Positions 6,678 to 13,296 of a stretch of DNA of 23,264 bases are shown here, piece by piece. Location of the stretch: assembly GCA_964345235.1 (NCBI GenBank), contig CAYFQE010000017.1:1-23264 (forward strand). Reading direction: 5' to 3'. Numbering within the stretch: position 1 is the stretch's first letter; every line of letters starts with the position of its first letter. A program made the position numbers and the translations under genes. Below the pieces are notes generated by a model. The model worked only from the letters and a program-made list of their open reading frames with translations, was not told where the DNA came from and did no database searches. The DNA is from Scatomorpha sp964345235. Lineage in GTDB: Bacteria > Bacillota > Clostridia > Oscillospirales > Oscillospiraceae.

Positions 6678-6706
6678 CGGGCAACTAAAAGTTTCTTGTA
6701 ATTATT
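6661..6706. promoter_or_regulatory. candidate repressor operator sites at the capsid operon
   Basis: Two copies of TTCTTGTA on the plus strand (6662-6669 and 6693-6700). The second extends to TTCTTGTAATTATT, nearly identical to 1138-1151 in the repressor promoter. One copy is inside the promoter spacer, the other about 25 bp upstream and also between this promoter and the divergent rpsT promoter. Confidence 0.5.
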
Positions 6707-6746
6707 CTCACAAATTTCTGTTTTATTTTCTAAAATCAAATTCTTC

Positions 6747-6775
6747 TTGATTTAATAATCTTTAAATGCTAGAAT
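6747..6775 (+). promoter_or_regulatory. rpsT: rpsT promoter with extended -10
   Basis: TTGATT (6747-6752), 17-bp spacer, TAGAAT (6770-6775) preceded by TGC, an extended -10. It points right into rpsT and diverges from the phage operon promoter about 70 bp away. Confidence 0.7.
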
Positions 6776-6819
6776 TGCTCTTTGCCAGACTTTATTTATT
6801 AGGAGGTGAATTAAGAAGG

Positions 6820-7092
6820 ATGCCCAACATCAAGTCCGCAATCAAGAGAGCTAAGACAAACGAGAAGGCTTATATGGAAAACAAGGCCAAGAAAACAGCT
6901 CTTCGCAGCCAGATTCGCAAGTATGACAGCGCCATTGCAGAGGAAAACCGCGAGGCCGCCGAAATGCTTTATCCCCTAACGGCAAAGCAGCTCGACAAGG
7001 CCGTTGCCAAGGGTCTTATTCACAAGAACAAGGCCGCCAACCTCAAGAGCTCGATGGCAAAGAGGTTAAATGCCCTCAACGCCGCAGAATAA
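6820..7092 (+). CDS. rpsT: 30S ribosomal protein S20
   Basis: 90-residue basic protein starting MPNIKSAIKRAKTNEK, the S20 signature, with the expected three-helix Lys/Arg/Ala-rich body (YPLTAKQLDKAVAKGLIHKNKAANLKSSMAKRLN). S20 binds 16S rRNA early in 30S assembly. ATG at 6820 follows AGGAGGTGA (6801-6809); the frame could start upstream at 6766, but that is inside the promoter. Monocistronic: own promoter and an immediate terminator. It is the only clear plus-strand gene and sits between the phage operon and a terminase-like gene that both run leftward. Confidence 0.97.
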   Translation: MPNIKSAIKRAKTNEKAYMENKAKKTALRSQIRKYDSAIAEENREAAEMLYPLTAKQLDKAVAKGLIHKNKAANLKSSMAKRLNALNAAE

Positions 7093-7104
7093 GCAGGCGT
7101 GAAA

Positions 7105-7144
7105 AAGCCGGTCCGTGACTTTAGTTTCACGGACCGGCTTTTCT
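7105..7144. terminator. rpsT terminator
   Basis: 14-bp perfect stem AAGCCGGTCCGTGA / TCACGGACCGGCTT, 8-nt loop, then TTTTC on the right and an A-run on the left. It ends rpsT and could also stop the convergent 7153-7503 transcript. Confidence 0.9.
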
Positions 7145-7152
7145 ATATTTTT

Positions 7153-7503
7153 TTAAAGCTCGGCGCCCTCGCCGAGACCGCTTGTTATGATGCGCAGAGT
7201 TTTGCCGCGGCTCTCGGGCGCTTTTATAATAACGCCCTCTTCCTCCGCTTTTAGGACTTGGCCTATGCCGCTTGCGTTCTTCCCCTCGGAAAGAAGCTTG
7301 TTTAAAAGCCAGTCTTCCCTGCAGAGCTTTAGAATGTTGAGTTCTCTTTTAATTTCTTTGTTCTCGGCAAGCTCAATGAGCTCGGCCTCGCTTATATCAA
7401 GTTCTAAAAGCAGACCCTGAAGCGAAGGGAAGCGCTCTTCGGCTTCCCTCTTTTTTATATATTTTCTAGCATTTTCTTTAAATTCCCGCTCTTTTTTGTT
7501 CAT
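7153..7503 (-). CDS. terminase small subunit-like protein
   Basis: 116 residues. The order of elements resembles small terminase/DNA-packaging proteins of the Sf6-gp1-like type: an N-terminal segment with a Y-I-x-K start, a helix-turn-helix-like stretch (FPSLQGLLLELDISEAELIE, about 25-44), a long helix around LNILKLCREDWLLNKLL (55-71), then GKNASGIGQVLK, equivalent to the G-x-x-GxxFxLKN motif of that family. The C-terminus is short. In phages such proteins recognise packaging DNA and feed it to the large subunit, which is not present here. ATG at 7503 has GAGGG 7 nt upstream. Convergent with rpsT, same strand as the capsid operon. An unrelated small HTH protein remains possible. Confidence 0.55.
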   Translation of the reverse strand: MNKKEREFKENARKYIKKREAEERFPSLQGLLLELDISEAELIELAENKEIKRELNILKLCREDWLLNKLLSEGKNASGIGQVLKAEEEGVIIKAPESRGKTLRIITSGLGEGAEL

Positions 7504-7562
7504 TTAAGCGCCCTCACCCAAAAGTAATATATCAAAGGCTTCGGGAATTTAATAGGTGCGCT

Positions 7563-7586
7563 CCCTTGGCTCCTCTGTGCAAGGGG
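7563..7586 (+). repeat. solo terminal hairpin of family I
   Basis: Only the left hairpin of family I is present (CTTGGCTCC ... AAGGGG). It is joined directly to a TGCAAATTTTGTA run like the sequence outside the right end of other copies, so it looks like an internal-deletion product. Confidence 0.55.
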
Positions 7587-7654
7587 ATATTGCAAATTTT
7601 GTATTTTTTAGCTTTTAAACTATAAGCTTTACTCAATTAACATTGCCAGCGTTG

Positions 7655-7727
7655 TAAGCTTTAAGCATCAATCCCCATTCGCCGACTTCGTCGGCACTTT
7701 CCCCTTATGCCTAAGGGGAAATAACAG
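7655..7727 (+). repeat. family II repeat, copy 1
   Basis: 73 bp, nearly identical to 15978-16050. Two hairpins: GCCGAC-TTC-GTCGGC and TTTCCCCTT ... AAGGGGAAA. Weaker similarity continues about 60 bp on the right. The stretch 7504-7808 has no gene; it holds this repeat and the solo hairpin. Confidence 0.8.
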
Positions 7728-7808
7728 GGTGCTGTCAAAGTTTTAAGAACTAAGCGTTTTTGTTTTATTGCTCTAAAAACAGATACATAAATCTTGGTTT
7801 CGCACCTT

Positions 7809-8028
7809 CCCTTGGCTCCACTGTGCAAGGGGAGCTGTCAAAAAACCTGCGGGTTTTTGACTGAGGGGTTGCTCTGCCGCAGTGTATATCCCCGGAAATT
7901 TAAGTGGTTGATACAGGCTAATATCTGGCCTGAATTAAAAAACTAACAGCAAACTACATCTATTTGTTTTGTCAACCCGCCCGTCACGGCTTGCGCCGTG
8001 CCACCCGCCCTTACACAGGGCGGGCAAG
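7809..8028 (+). repeat. family I MITE-like repeat, full copy
   Basis: 220-bp reference copy. Left end: CTTGGCTCCACTGTG hairpin, then AAAACC-TGCG-GGTTTT hairpin. Right end: CACGGC-TTGC-GCCGTG hairpin, then CCCGCCC-TTACACA-GGGCGGG hairpin ending GCAAG. The two outer ends are imperfect inverted repeats sharing CTTG ... CTGTGTAAGGG. No ORF inside. Confidence 0.85.
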
Positions 8029-8043
8029 AGATTTGAGCAAATT

Positions 8044-8415
8044 TTATACATTATTACTTCTGAGAGATTGTTTTACCAACTCATCTATATATTCACAAAC
8101 ACCACGAAAATTTCTGTTAACTTCACTGTTGGGTATGCGAATAACTCTTAGGCCATATTTTTCCAAAAAAGAGGTTCGTTCTTTGTCATTTTCCGCACCG
8201 GTTTCTTCGTAATGTTGAGAACCATCCAGCTCAATTATTAACTTTGCTTCTGCACTATAAAAATCAACAACATATTTACCCAGCACTTTTTGTCTGTAAA
8301 AACGAACCGGGTAAGACCTTAAAAAAACATACCAAAGACGTCGCTCTTCTTTTGTCATATTTTTACGCAACTTTTTTGCCACAGGGACAAGCTGCTTATT
8401 ATGTTTTAATTGCAT
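8044..8415 (-). CDS. DUF559-family (Vsr-like) endonuclease
   Basis: 123 residues. Starts with the DUF559 helix (AKKLRKNMTKEERRLWYVFL, 13-32), then FYRQKVLGKYVVDFY with D51, LIIELDGSQH with E62, D64, Q67 and H68, and GLRVIRI (88-94). This is the core of the Vsr-like PD-(D/E)xK fold, so metal-dependent DNA cleavage or nicking is predicted; no member has a settled cellular role that I can name. The gene lies between two direct copies of the family I right end (7976-8028 and about 8421-8470). Its apparent ribosome binding site (GGGGTGA, 6-7 nt before ATG 8415) is formed by repeat sequence. No other gene is in the segment. Full length for the family. Confidence 0.88.
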   Translation of the reverse strand: MQLKHNKQLVPVAKKLRKNMTKEERRLWYVFLRSYPVRFYRQKVLGKYVVDFYSAEAKLIIELDGSQHYEETGAENDKERTSFLEKYGLRVIRIPNSEVNRNFRGVCEYIDELVKQSLRSNNV

Positions 8416-8420
8416 TTAAA

Positions 8421-8470
8421 TCACCCCGTCACGGCTTGCGCCGTTCCGCCCTCTCTTTACACAATGGAAT
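8421..8470 (+). repeat. family I fragment (right end)
   Basis: CCCCGTCACGGC-TTGC-GCCGT matches the inner right hairpin of family I, followed by a decayed outer hairpin (CTCTCTTTACACAATGG). Same orientation as 7809-8028, so the DUF559 gene is bracketed by direct repeats. Confidence 0.7.
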
Positions 8471-8507
8471 CTCCTCTGTGGCGTAAATCAGCAATTTTCC
8501 GGTTTTT

Positions 8508-9203
8508 TTACTCTGTCACCTCAGTTTTACTTCTCATGAGAAAGCTTTTCACAGGCTTTAGCTCTACTATTTTTTGCGTTAAAAACACTGTTGCCACAAC
8601 CACAACAGTCACTATGAGAAAGGCAAACTTATCGGCTGTGGGGCTGTTTATAATCGGCAGTTTGCGCAGATAAGCGTAGTTGCTGTTCAAAAGTATATCT
8701 ATACCCAAAACAGCCGTGTGCAAGAGCAGGGCGTAAACAAGGCTTTGTTTCACGCTTAGCTTCTCCTCGTATTTTTCAATATAAGATGCGGATATTAGGA
8801 AGATTGCGCCGTGCCCCAAGAAATAGTAGAAGTTGGTGATATGCGGGAAAGAGTAGGGGTCCATATCGCGCATAAGCAAAACCATCAGCGACATGGCTAT
8901 TCCCAAATAGCTCAGCCAAAGGATAAATTTACTGCGTATGTTGAACAAAATTCCAATGCTCACAACCCAGAGCGAGATGCGGCAGTGGTAGAGCGGGAGT
9001 CCGTCGGGAATTAGTATGTGTGAAAGGCCGTACCAGCAAAGTATAGTTGTTTGAAAACCTATTGCGATTACGGCATAGAGCTTGGGCGCCTTTACATATG
9101 CGGCAAGAAGTACCAGCGCCAGCGTAAAAACGACTATAAACCAAACGGGAATCTTGGGCGCCGCGGCATCTTCTACTGTTCTGAAAAAATATGCTAAATC
9201 CAA
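8508..9203 (-). CDS. YwaF / TIGR02206 family integral membrane protein
   Basis: 231 residues with about seven hydrophobic segments and the family markers LPLYHCRISLW (about 74-84) and NFYYFLGHGAIF (about 125-136). Members are widespread Firmicute membrane proteins related to TMEM164; enzymatic role not settled. Start is TTG at 9203 with GAGGT 7 nt upstream. It follows the metallophosphoesterase by 22 nt and is the last gene of the MFS-phosphoesterase-YwaF group. No terminator is evident; a family I fragment follows about 40 bp past its end. Confidence 0.85.
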   Translation of the reverse strand: MDLAYFFRTVEDAAAPKIPVWFIVVFTLALVLLAAYVKAPKLYAVIAIGFQTTILCWYGLSHILIPDGLPLYHCRISLWVVSIGILFNIRSKFILWLSYLGIAMSLMVLLMRDMDPYSFPHITNFYYFLGHGAIFLISASYIEKYEEKLSVKQSLVYALLLHTAVLGIDILLNSNYAYLRKLPIINSPTADKFAFLIVTVVVVATVFLTQKIVELKPVKSFLMRSKTEVTE

Positions 9204-9225
9204 TTTTAATACCTCTTTACATCTG

Positions 9226-10077
9226 TTATTTGCAGCGTAAACTTATAAAAACAAGCTCGGGTCTGTTGTTCACTCTTAGGGGGAAAAGGCTGTTTCCGAG
9301 TCCGCGGCTGACTATCATTTTTGTGTTTTCTTCTTCGAAAAGACCTGCGTCATATTTAGGAAAAAAGCCTTGATTCGGGGCAACGAGCCCGCCGATAAAC
9401 GGCAGTCTTATCTGACCGCCGTGCGCATGCCCGCAAAGAGCCAAGTTTATGCCGTTCGACACATAAACCGAGAAAAGCTCAGGTCTGTGCGAAAGAATCA
9501 GGCTAAACTCGTTTTTAAGCTCCATATTTCTCAGCTTTACATCTGTTACAGCGGAATCGCCGAGATAATATTTCTCGCTCATATCGGGATCGTCAAGCCC
9601 GATTATGCGAATGTGTTCATCTCCACAGAAGATTTTTTGCGATTCATCGTTTAAAACTTTGACACCCGCCTCCTCGAGTCGGGTTTTTAGCTCTGAAAAC
9701 TCAGCCGGCATTCTCGCTTCGTGGTTTCCCGTCACATAATAGCAGGGCGCAATTAAAACCGCGTTTTCGGCAAACTTCGCCGCAACATCAATGTCGGTGT
9801 GAACTGAATCTATAAGGTCGCCCGTTATGACTATTATGTCGGGCTTTTCTTCGCTCAGCATTGAAAGGAGCTTTGAATTATCGGCTCCGAACTCGGCGTT
9901 GTGCAAGTCGGAAACATGGGCTATTTTAAAGCCTTCGAAAGCTTTTGGCAAATTTTGCGAGCTTACAGTATATTCGGTTTTTACAACTGCGCTGTTAGCC
10001 CAAATTAAATAAATAAAAAACAGCGCGAGCAGTGCAAAAACCGAGAGTAAAATTATTTTTGTTTTTCTGTTTTTCAT
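9226..10077 (-). CDS. membrane-anchored calcineurin-like metallophosphoesterase (YkuE/YaeI type)
   Basis: 283 residues. N-terminal transmembrane anchor (about 8-27), then the metallophosphoesterase signature: HVSDLHN (D57, H59), TGDLID (D87), TGNHE (N118, H119), SHRPE and HAHGGQ near the C-terminus. These bind a dinuclear metal centre. Related YkuE/YaeI proteins act at the outer face of the membrane and some hydrolyse lipid-linked pyrophosphates; the substrate here is unknown. ATG at 10077 starts 12 nt after the MFS stop with no clear ribosome binding site, suggesting translational coupling. Full length. Confidence 0.9.
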   Translation of the reverse strand: MKNRKTKIILLSVFALLALFFIYLIWANSAVVKTEYTVSSQNLPKAFEGFKIAHVSDLHNAEFGADNSKLLSMLSEEKPDIIVITGDLIDSVHTDIDVAAKFAENAVLIAPCYYVTGNHEARMPAEFSELKTRLEEAGVKVLNDESQKIFCGDEHIRIIGLDDPDMSEKYYLGDSAVTDVKLRNMELKNEFSLILSHRPELFSVYVSNGINLALCGHAHGGQIRLPFIGGLVAPNQGFFPKYDAGLFEEENTKMIVSRGLGNSLFPLRVNNRPELVFISLRCK

Positions 10078-10089
10078 ATTAAAACGCTT

Positions 10090-11352
10090 TTACGCTTCGC
10101 TTGCGAGGGCGGGGTTTTCCTCCTGCTCGTCGTCGAACTCGTAAATTTTTCTTACATCCTTCCTTCTGCCCCAAATCAGAACGGTCGAAGCAACAATTGT
10201 AACGGCGCCGCCGATTGTCATGCAGATTCGATAGTCCAAAACCTCCCCGAGCAGACCAATCAGCAACGAAAATACGCTCGAGCCGAAGGTGATGAGCACA
10301 TTGTTCAGTGCATTTACTCTGACTCTGAGGTTTGAGGGGATATAAATCTGCACGGCGGCCTCGCGCATTATGGCGCTGTTGTTTCCCAAAAAGCCGCAAA
10401 TTGCGCGGTTTAAAAGCATGAGCGGATACGGTATCCAAAGCAAAATCATGTCCATGACGGCATATATCTGATAGACAAAAAGAATGAATCCGAACTTTTT
10501 CTTCTTGGGAACTTTAATGCGATATTGAACGGCGCTTCCTATTGTTCTGCCTATAAACTCCACCGCCGAGAAGAACGAATACATGGTGGCAGTCATTCCG
10601 GGGAAGCTTCTGAAAAACGCCACTAAAATCGGGTAAAGCCCGCTCGCCACTCCGTTTGAAACGGCCATATAGGCATAGACCGAGCGCATGCCGCGCTCAT
10701 TTTTGAAGTAGTTAATTCCCTCTTTAATATCATCTATCCAAGCCTTGAAGGAATAGCGCTCCCTGTTCTTTTTCTCGCTCTCGTCAAGCTTTATAAAGCT
10801 CTCGGTTACTGCCGCGGCAATAGAAAGACCGCCCTGAGCTATAAGAAGAAGCGGCACTCCCAGCGTGTCGAGGAGGACAGCCGAAAGAGGCATCATTATA
10901 ACGCTTAAAACGGGGTAGAGCATTGAGGAAACGGCAAAGCCTTTTTGCTCCGCGCCCTTCGGCAGAAGCTCGGGGTAGATGCTTGTATATGCCAACTGGT
11001 CAACCGATCCGAGGCAGGCCAAAACAAGGGATACCGCCAAATATCCCGTATACGAAAACTTGAAGAACATCAGCCACAGCCCCACTGCCGTATAGATAAT
11101 CCCGTTTGCCGCATCGCCGAAAACCAAAAAGGTGAGCCGAGGCAATCTATCCATAATCGGAGCGGCAAGCAGCGGCACAAAGATGTGGGGCACGAGCTGT
11201 ATGGAAAACACAAGCGCCGAAGCCAGCGTACTGCCGGTTTCGTCGAAAACAAAGAACGAAAGGGCGAAGCCTCCCGCAATGCCTCCGGCGCAGCCCATGA
11301 TAGTGGCCAATGTCAGAAGTATGAAGTTTTTTGTAAATAACTTCGGTTCCAA
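10090..11352 (-). CDS. MFS transporter
   Basis: 420 residues with about 12 transmembrane segments. The first (LFTKNFILLTLATIMGCAGG) and the AAPIMDRLPR loop after TM2 are typical of MFS_3-like facilitators. A long central cytoplasmic loop (KLDESEKKNRERYSFKAWID) separates two six-helix halves, and the tail is acidic (DDEQEENPALASEA). Substrate cannot be told from sequence; an exporter is likely. The start is TTG at 11352 with GAGGAGA 7 nt upstream. The longer GTG start at 11412 would place the first 20 residues over a possible promoter (11383-11413). First gene of a three-gene leftward group. Confidence 0.9.
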   Translation of the reverse strand: MEPKLFTKNFILLTLATIMGCAGGIAGGFALSFFVFDETGSTLASALVFSIQLVPHIFVPLLAAPIMDRLPRLTFLVFGDAANGIIYTAVGLWLMFFKFSYTGYLAVSLVLACLGSVDQLAYTSIYPELLPKGAEQKGFAVSSMLYPVLSVIMMPLSAVLLDTLGVPLLLIAQGGLSIAAAVTESFIKLDESEKKNRERYSFKAWIDDIKEGINYFKNERGMRSVYAYMAVSNGVASGLYPILVAFFRSFPGMTATMYSFFSAVEFIGRTIGSAVQYRIKVPKKKKFGFILFVYQIYAVMDMILLWIPYPLMLLNRAICGFLGNNSAIMREAAVQIYIPSNLRVRVNALNNVLITFGSSVFSLLIGLLGEVLDYRICMTIGGAVTIVASTVLIWGRRKDVRKIYEFDDEQEENPALASEA

Positions 11353-11382
11353 TATATATCTCCTCGGATAAGGTCGGGAAAT

Positions 11383-11413
11383 ATAATAACATAAGCTCTC
11401 ATAAAAAGTCACA
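11383..11413 (-). promoter_or_regulatory. possible promoter of the MFS group
   Basis: Minus strand TGTGAC (11408-11413) and TATTAT (11383-11388), spacer 19 bp, so a weak match. It would explain the internal TTG start of the MFS gene. Confidence 0.35.
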
Positions 11414-11455
11414 CCTTTAAATTAAGAGAGCCTCGGAAGCGCTTTTGGCAATAAA

Positions 11456-11501
11456 TTAGGGAACTTTCTCGTTATTAAATCACAAAAAGTTCCCTAAAAT
11501 G
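11456..11501. repeat. family III inverted repeat, copy 1
   Basis: 12-bp arms TTAGGGAACTTT / AAAGTTCCCTAA around an 18-bp spacer, followed by AATG. A second copy is at 16112-16158. It lies upstream of the MFS gene and next to a family I element. Confidence 0.7.
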
Positions 11502-11540
11502 TTTTTAAGTTTTTTAGAATAAGCAAAATCTCTTCGCAAA

Positions 11541-11754
11541 ATGGCTCCACTGTGTAAGGGGAGCTGTCGAAAACCCACAGGGTTTTTGACTGAGGGGTTG
11601 TTTTACAGCAATTAATATTTCCATAAGTTTTAGCGGGCTGATGTAGGCTCATTGTCGCAACAGCTTATTTAACAAGCTCACAGCGCACTGTGTTTTTGTC
11701 AATCCCTCCGTCACGGCTGCGCCGTGCCACCTCCCTTTGCACAAAGGAGGCATC
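11541..11754 (+). repeat. family I MITE-like repeat, diverged copy
   Basis: Same four-hairpin layout as 7809-8028. The left hairpin is conserved (GGCTCCACTGTGTAAGGGGAGC). The outer right hairpin is changed on both arms (CCTCC ... GGAGG instead of CCGCCC ... GGGCGG), so pairing is kept. Confidence 0.75.
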
Positions 11755-11786
11755 GGCTCTCTGCAAATTCTCATAGATGTGTTCAT

Positions 11787-11876
11787 TTTAGGCTAATAAG
11801 CTCAATGTGGTTTGCCGCTTGTCAGCCCGCCTGTCACAGCTTGCGCCTATGCCCACCCTGTGTAAGGGCGGGCATG
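11787..11876 (+). repeat. family I fragment (5'-truncated)
   Basis: Starts in the element's interior (AGGCTAATAA) and runs through the right-end hairpins. The outer hairpin loop reads TGTGTAA instead of TTACACA, i.e. it is inverted relative to other copies. 11353-12028 contains no gene. Confidence 0.6.
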
Positions 11877-11956
11877 GGATTATCGCAGATTTGCATATTT
11901 TATGAACCGGTAAGCTAAAACTAAATACGGCTAGCTTGGTTTTCGCATAGTCTGTT

Positions 11957-12006
11957 TCTTCCCATTCGATAAGGGGAAGATGGCGCCGCCAGGCGTCAGA
12001 TGGGGT
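11957..12006 (-). repeat. family II-like repeat, diverged and inverted
   Basis: On the minus strand it has CCCCAT, a GC-rich hairpin and CTTCCCCTTATCG, the same order as family II but with different stem sequences. It lies just downstream of the NifX-like gene. Confidence 0.45.
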
Positions 12007-12028
12007 CGTGCGTATCTTAATTTTACTA

Positions 12029-12388
12029 TTAGTGTTCTCCGCACTCGTGTGCATGCTCGTGCTCTTGGCAAATACTGCCGGTGGATTTGAGTTCTCCGCG
12101 CAGATAGGCATCTACCGCCGCTTTGGCATCGCCCTTGGCGCCCACAACAACCTCGACCCCGCGCTCGTTAAATATCTCCACAGCGCCGCCGCCCATGCCG
12201 CCCGAAATAATCACCCGAACTCCCATATCTGCCAAAAAGTTCGGCAAAAATCCCGGTCTGTGCCCGGGATTCGGCATGCTTTGCTCCGACACAACAGCGT
12301 TGTTCTCGCAAATATAAATTCCGAAGTTTTCGCAGTGGCCGAAGTGTTCCGCCACAGTTTTGTCCATACGCGCTACAGCTATTTTCAT
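12029..12388 (-). CDS. NifX/NifB-type dinitrogenase iron-molybdenum cofactor domain protein with His/Cys tail
   Basis: 119 residues. Residues 1-100 form the single NifX/NafY-like domain: MKIAVARMDKTVAEHFGHCENF at the start (H19, C20), a GGMGGGAVEIF turn and an end near AVDAYLRGEL. Related domains bind and carry Fe-S/Mo-type cofactors. The tail (CQEHEHAHECGEH, 107-119) adds five His and two Cys and could bind metal. ATG at 12388 has AGGAGC 7 nt upstream. It follows the second MinD-like gene by 50 nt and is the last gene of the operon. No nitrogenase genes are nearby, so a role in nitrogen fixation is not supported. Confidence 0.88.
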   Translation of the reverse strand: MKIAVARMDKTVAEHFGHCENFGIYICENNAVVSEQSMPNPGHRPGFLPNFLADMGVRVIISGGMGGGAVEIFNERGVEVVVGAKGDAKAAVDAYLRGELKSTGSICQEHEHAHECGEH

Positions 12389-12438
12389 TTATTTTGCTCC
12401 TTTAATTCTTATATTTTAAACTTATACTTAGTGCCGTA

Positions 12439-13296
12439 CTACAAAAGCTCCATAGTATTTTGCAGCACGGCTTTAATTGCCGCACTTGCGGGACAATCGA
12501 CAAAGGCAAGGCTTTTGCCCTCGTTTATGGCCTTTGATGCGCTCTTGTCGTAGGGAATGCACCCGACAAAGGCTATATTTTTGCTTTTGCAAATCTCTTT
12601 TATTTTCTCGGTACTCTCAGGGCTGACATCGTGCTTGTTCACGCACACGGCTGTTTTAACCTGCAGAATCTCGGCCGTCTTCAGCACTCGTTCCATATCG
12701 TGGATTCCCGAAAGAGAGGGCTCGGCCACAACAAGCACCAAGTCCACCCCGGTAACCGAGGCAATAACCGGACAGCCGATTCCGGGCGAGCCGTCGATTA
12801 TGGCAAGAGCCGCACCCTCGGCGGAATTATACAAATCCTTTTTAACCTCGGAGACAAGCAGACCCGAATTACCCCTGCCCATTTTGAGCTGTGCCGTAGA
12901 GAAAACCCGCTCTTCTTTATAGAGCATCTGTTCTCCGGCTTTGTCGTCAAAAAGTGCGGCGGCTCCGCTCGGACATACGAAACTGCAAACGCCGCAGCCC
13001 TCGCATGAATATTCATCGACAATATATTCCCCGTCTTTTAACGATATGGCTCCAAACCTGCAGTTTTCCATGCACGCACCGCAGGATACACATTTTTCGG
13101 TATCGATAGTCGATTTTTGCAGGCCGTAATAATCTTTTTTCTCGGGCTCGCTCTCCATATTCATAACAAGGTGGAGATTGGGGGCATCTACATCACAGTC
13201 GGCAAGCGCTTTAATGTTCAAAAAATCGATAAACGCCGCGGCAACTGTTGTTTTCCCGCTACCGCCCTTGCCGCTTAAAATAAGCAGTTTTTTCAT
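12439..13296 (-). CDS. MinD-superfamily P-loop ATPase with inserted ferredoxin domain
   Basis: 285 residues. Deviant Walker A KGGSGKT (10-16), DCDVDAPN switch region (33-40), then a 2[4Fe-4S] ferredoxin insert with Cys 69, 72, 75, 79 and 98, 101, 104, 108, then the rest of the ATPase domain (IIDGSPGIGCPV). The Mrp/MinD group uses ATP to load or transfer Fe-S clusters; the ferredoxin insert suggests electron or cluster transfer to the NifX-like partners. ATG at 13296 overlaps the stop of the upstream paralogue (ATGA). The two paralogues are always paired in this type of cluster and probably form a heterodimer. Confidence 0.92.
   Translation of the reverse strand: MKKLLILSGKGGSGKTTVAAAFIDFLNIKALADCDVDAPNLHLVMNMESEPEKKDYYGLQKSTIDTEKCVSCGACMENCRFGAISLKDGEYIVDEYSCEGCGVCSFVCPSGAAALFDDKAGEQMLYKEERVFSTAQLKMGRGNSGLLVSEVKKDLYNSAEGAALAIIDGSPGIGCPVIASVTGVDLVLVVAEPSLSGIHDMERVLKTAEILQVKTAVCVNKHDVSPESTEKIKEICKSKNIAFVGCIPYDKSASKAINEGKSLAFVDCPASAAIKAVLQNTMELL

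Noticed and set aside
313..7503. Complete prophage
   Set aside because: No large terminase, tail, integrase, replication genes or attachment repeats are visible within the window.
8044..8415. Vsr mismatch-repair endonuclease proper
   Set aside because: The fold signature fits but the sequence is DUF559 type, and no cytosine methyltransferase is nearby.
12008..12553. Plus-strand frame of 181 codons
   Set aside because: Antisense to a NifX-like gene and a MinD-like gene with clear motifs; no ribosome binding site and no domain.
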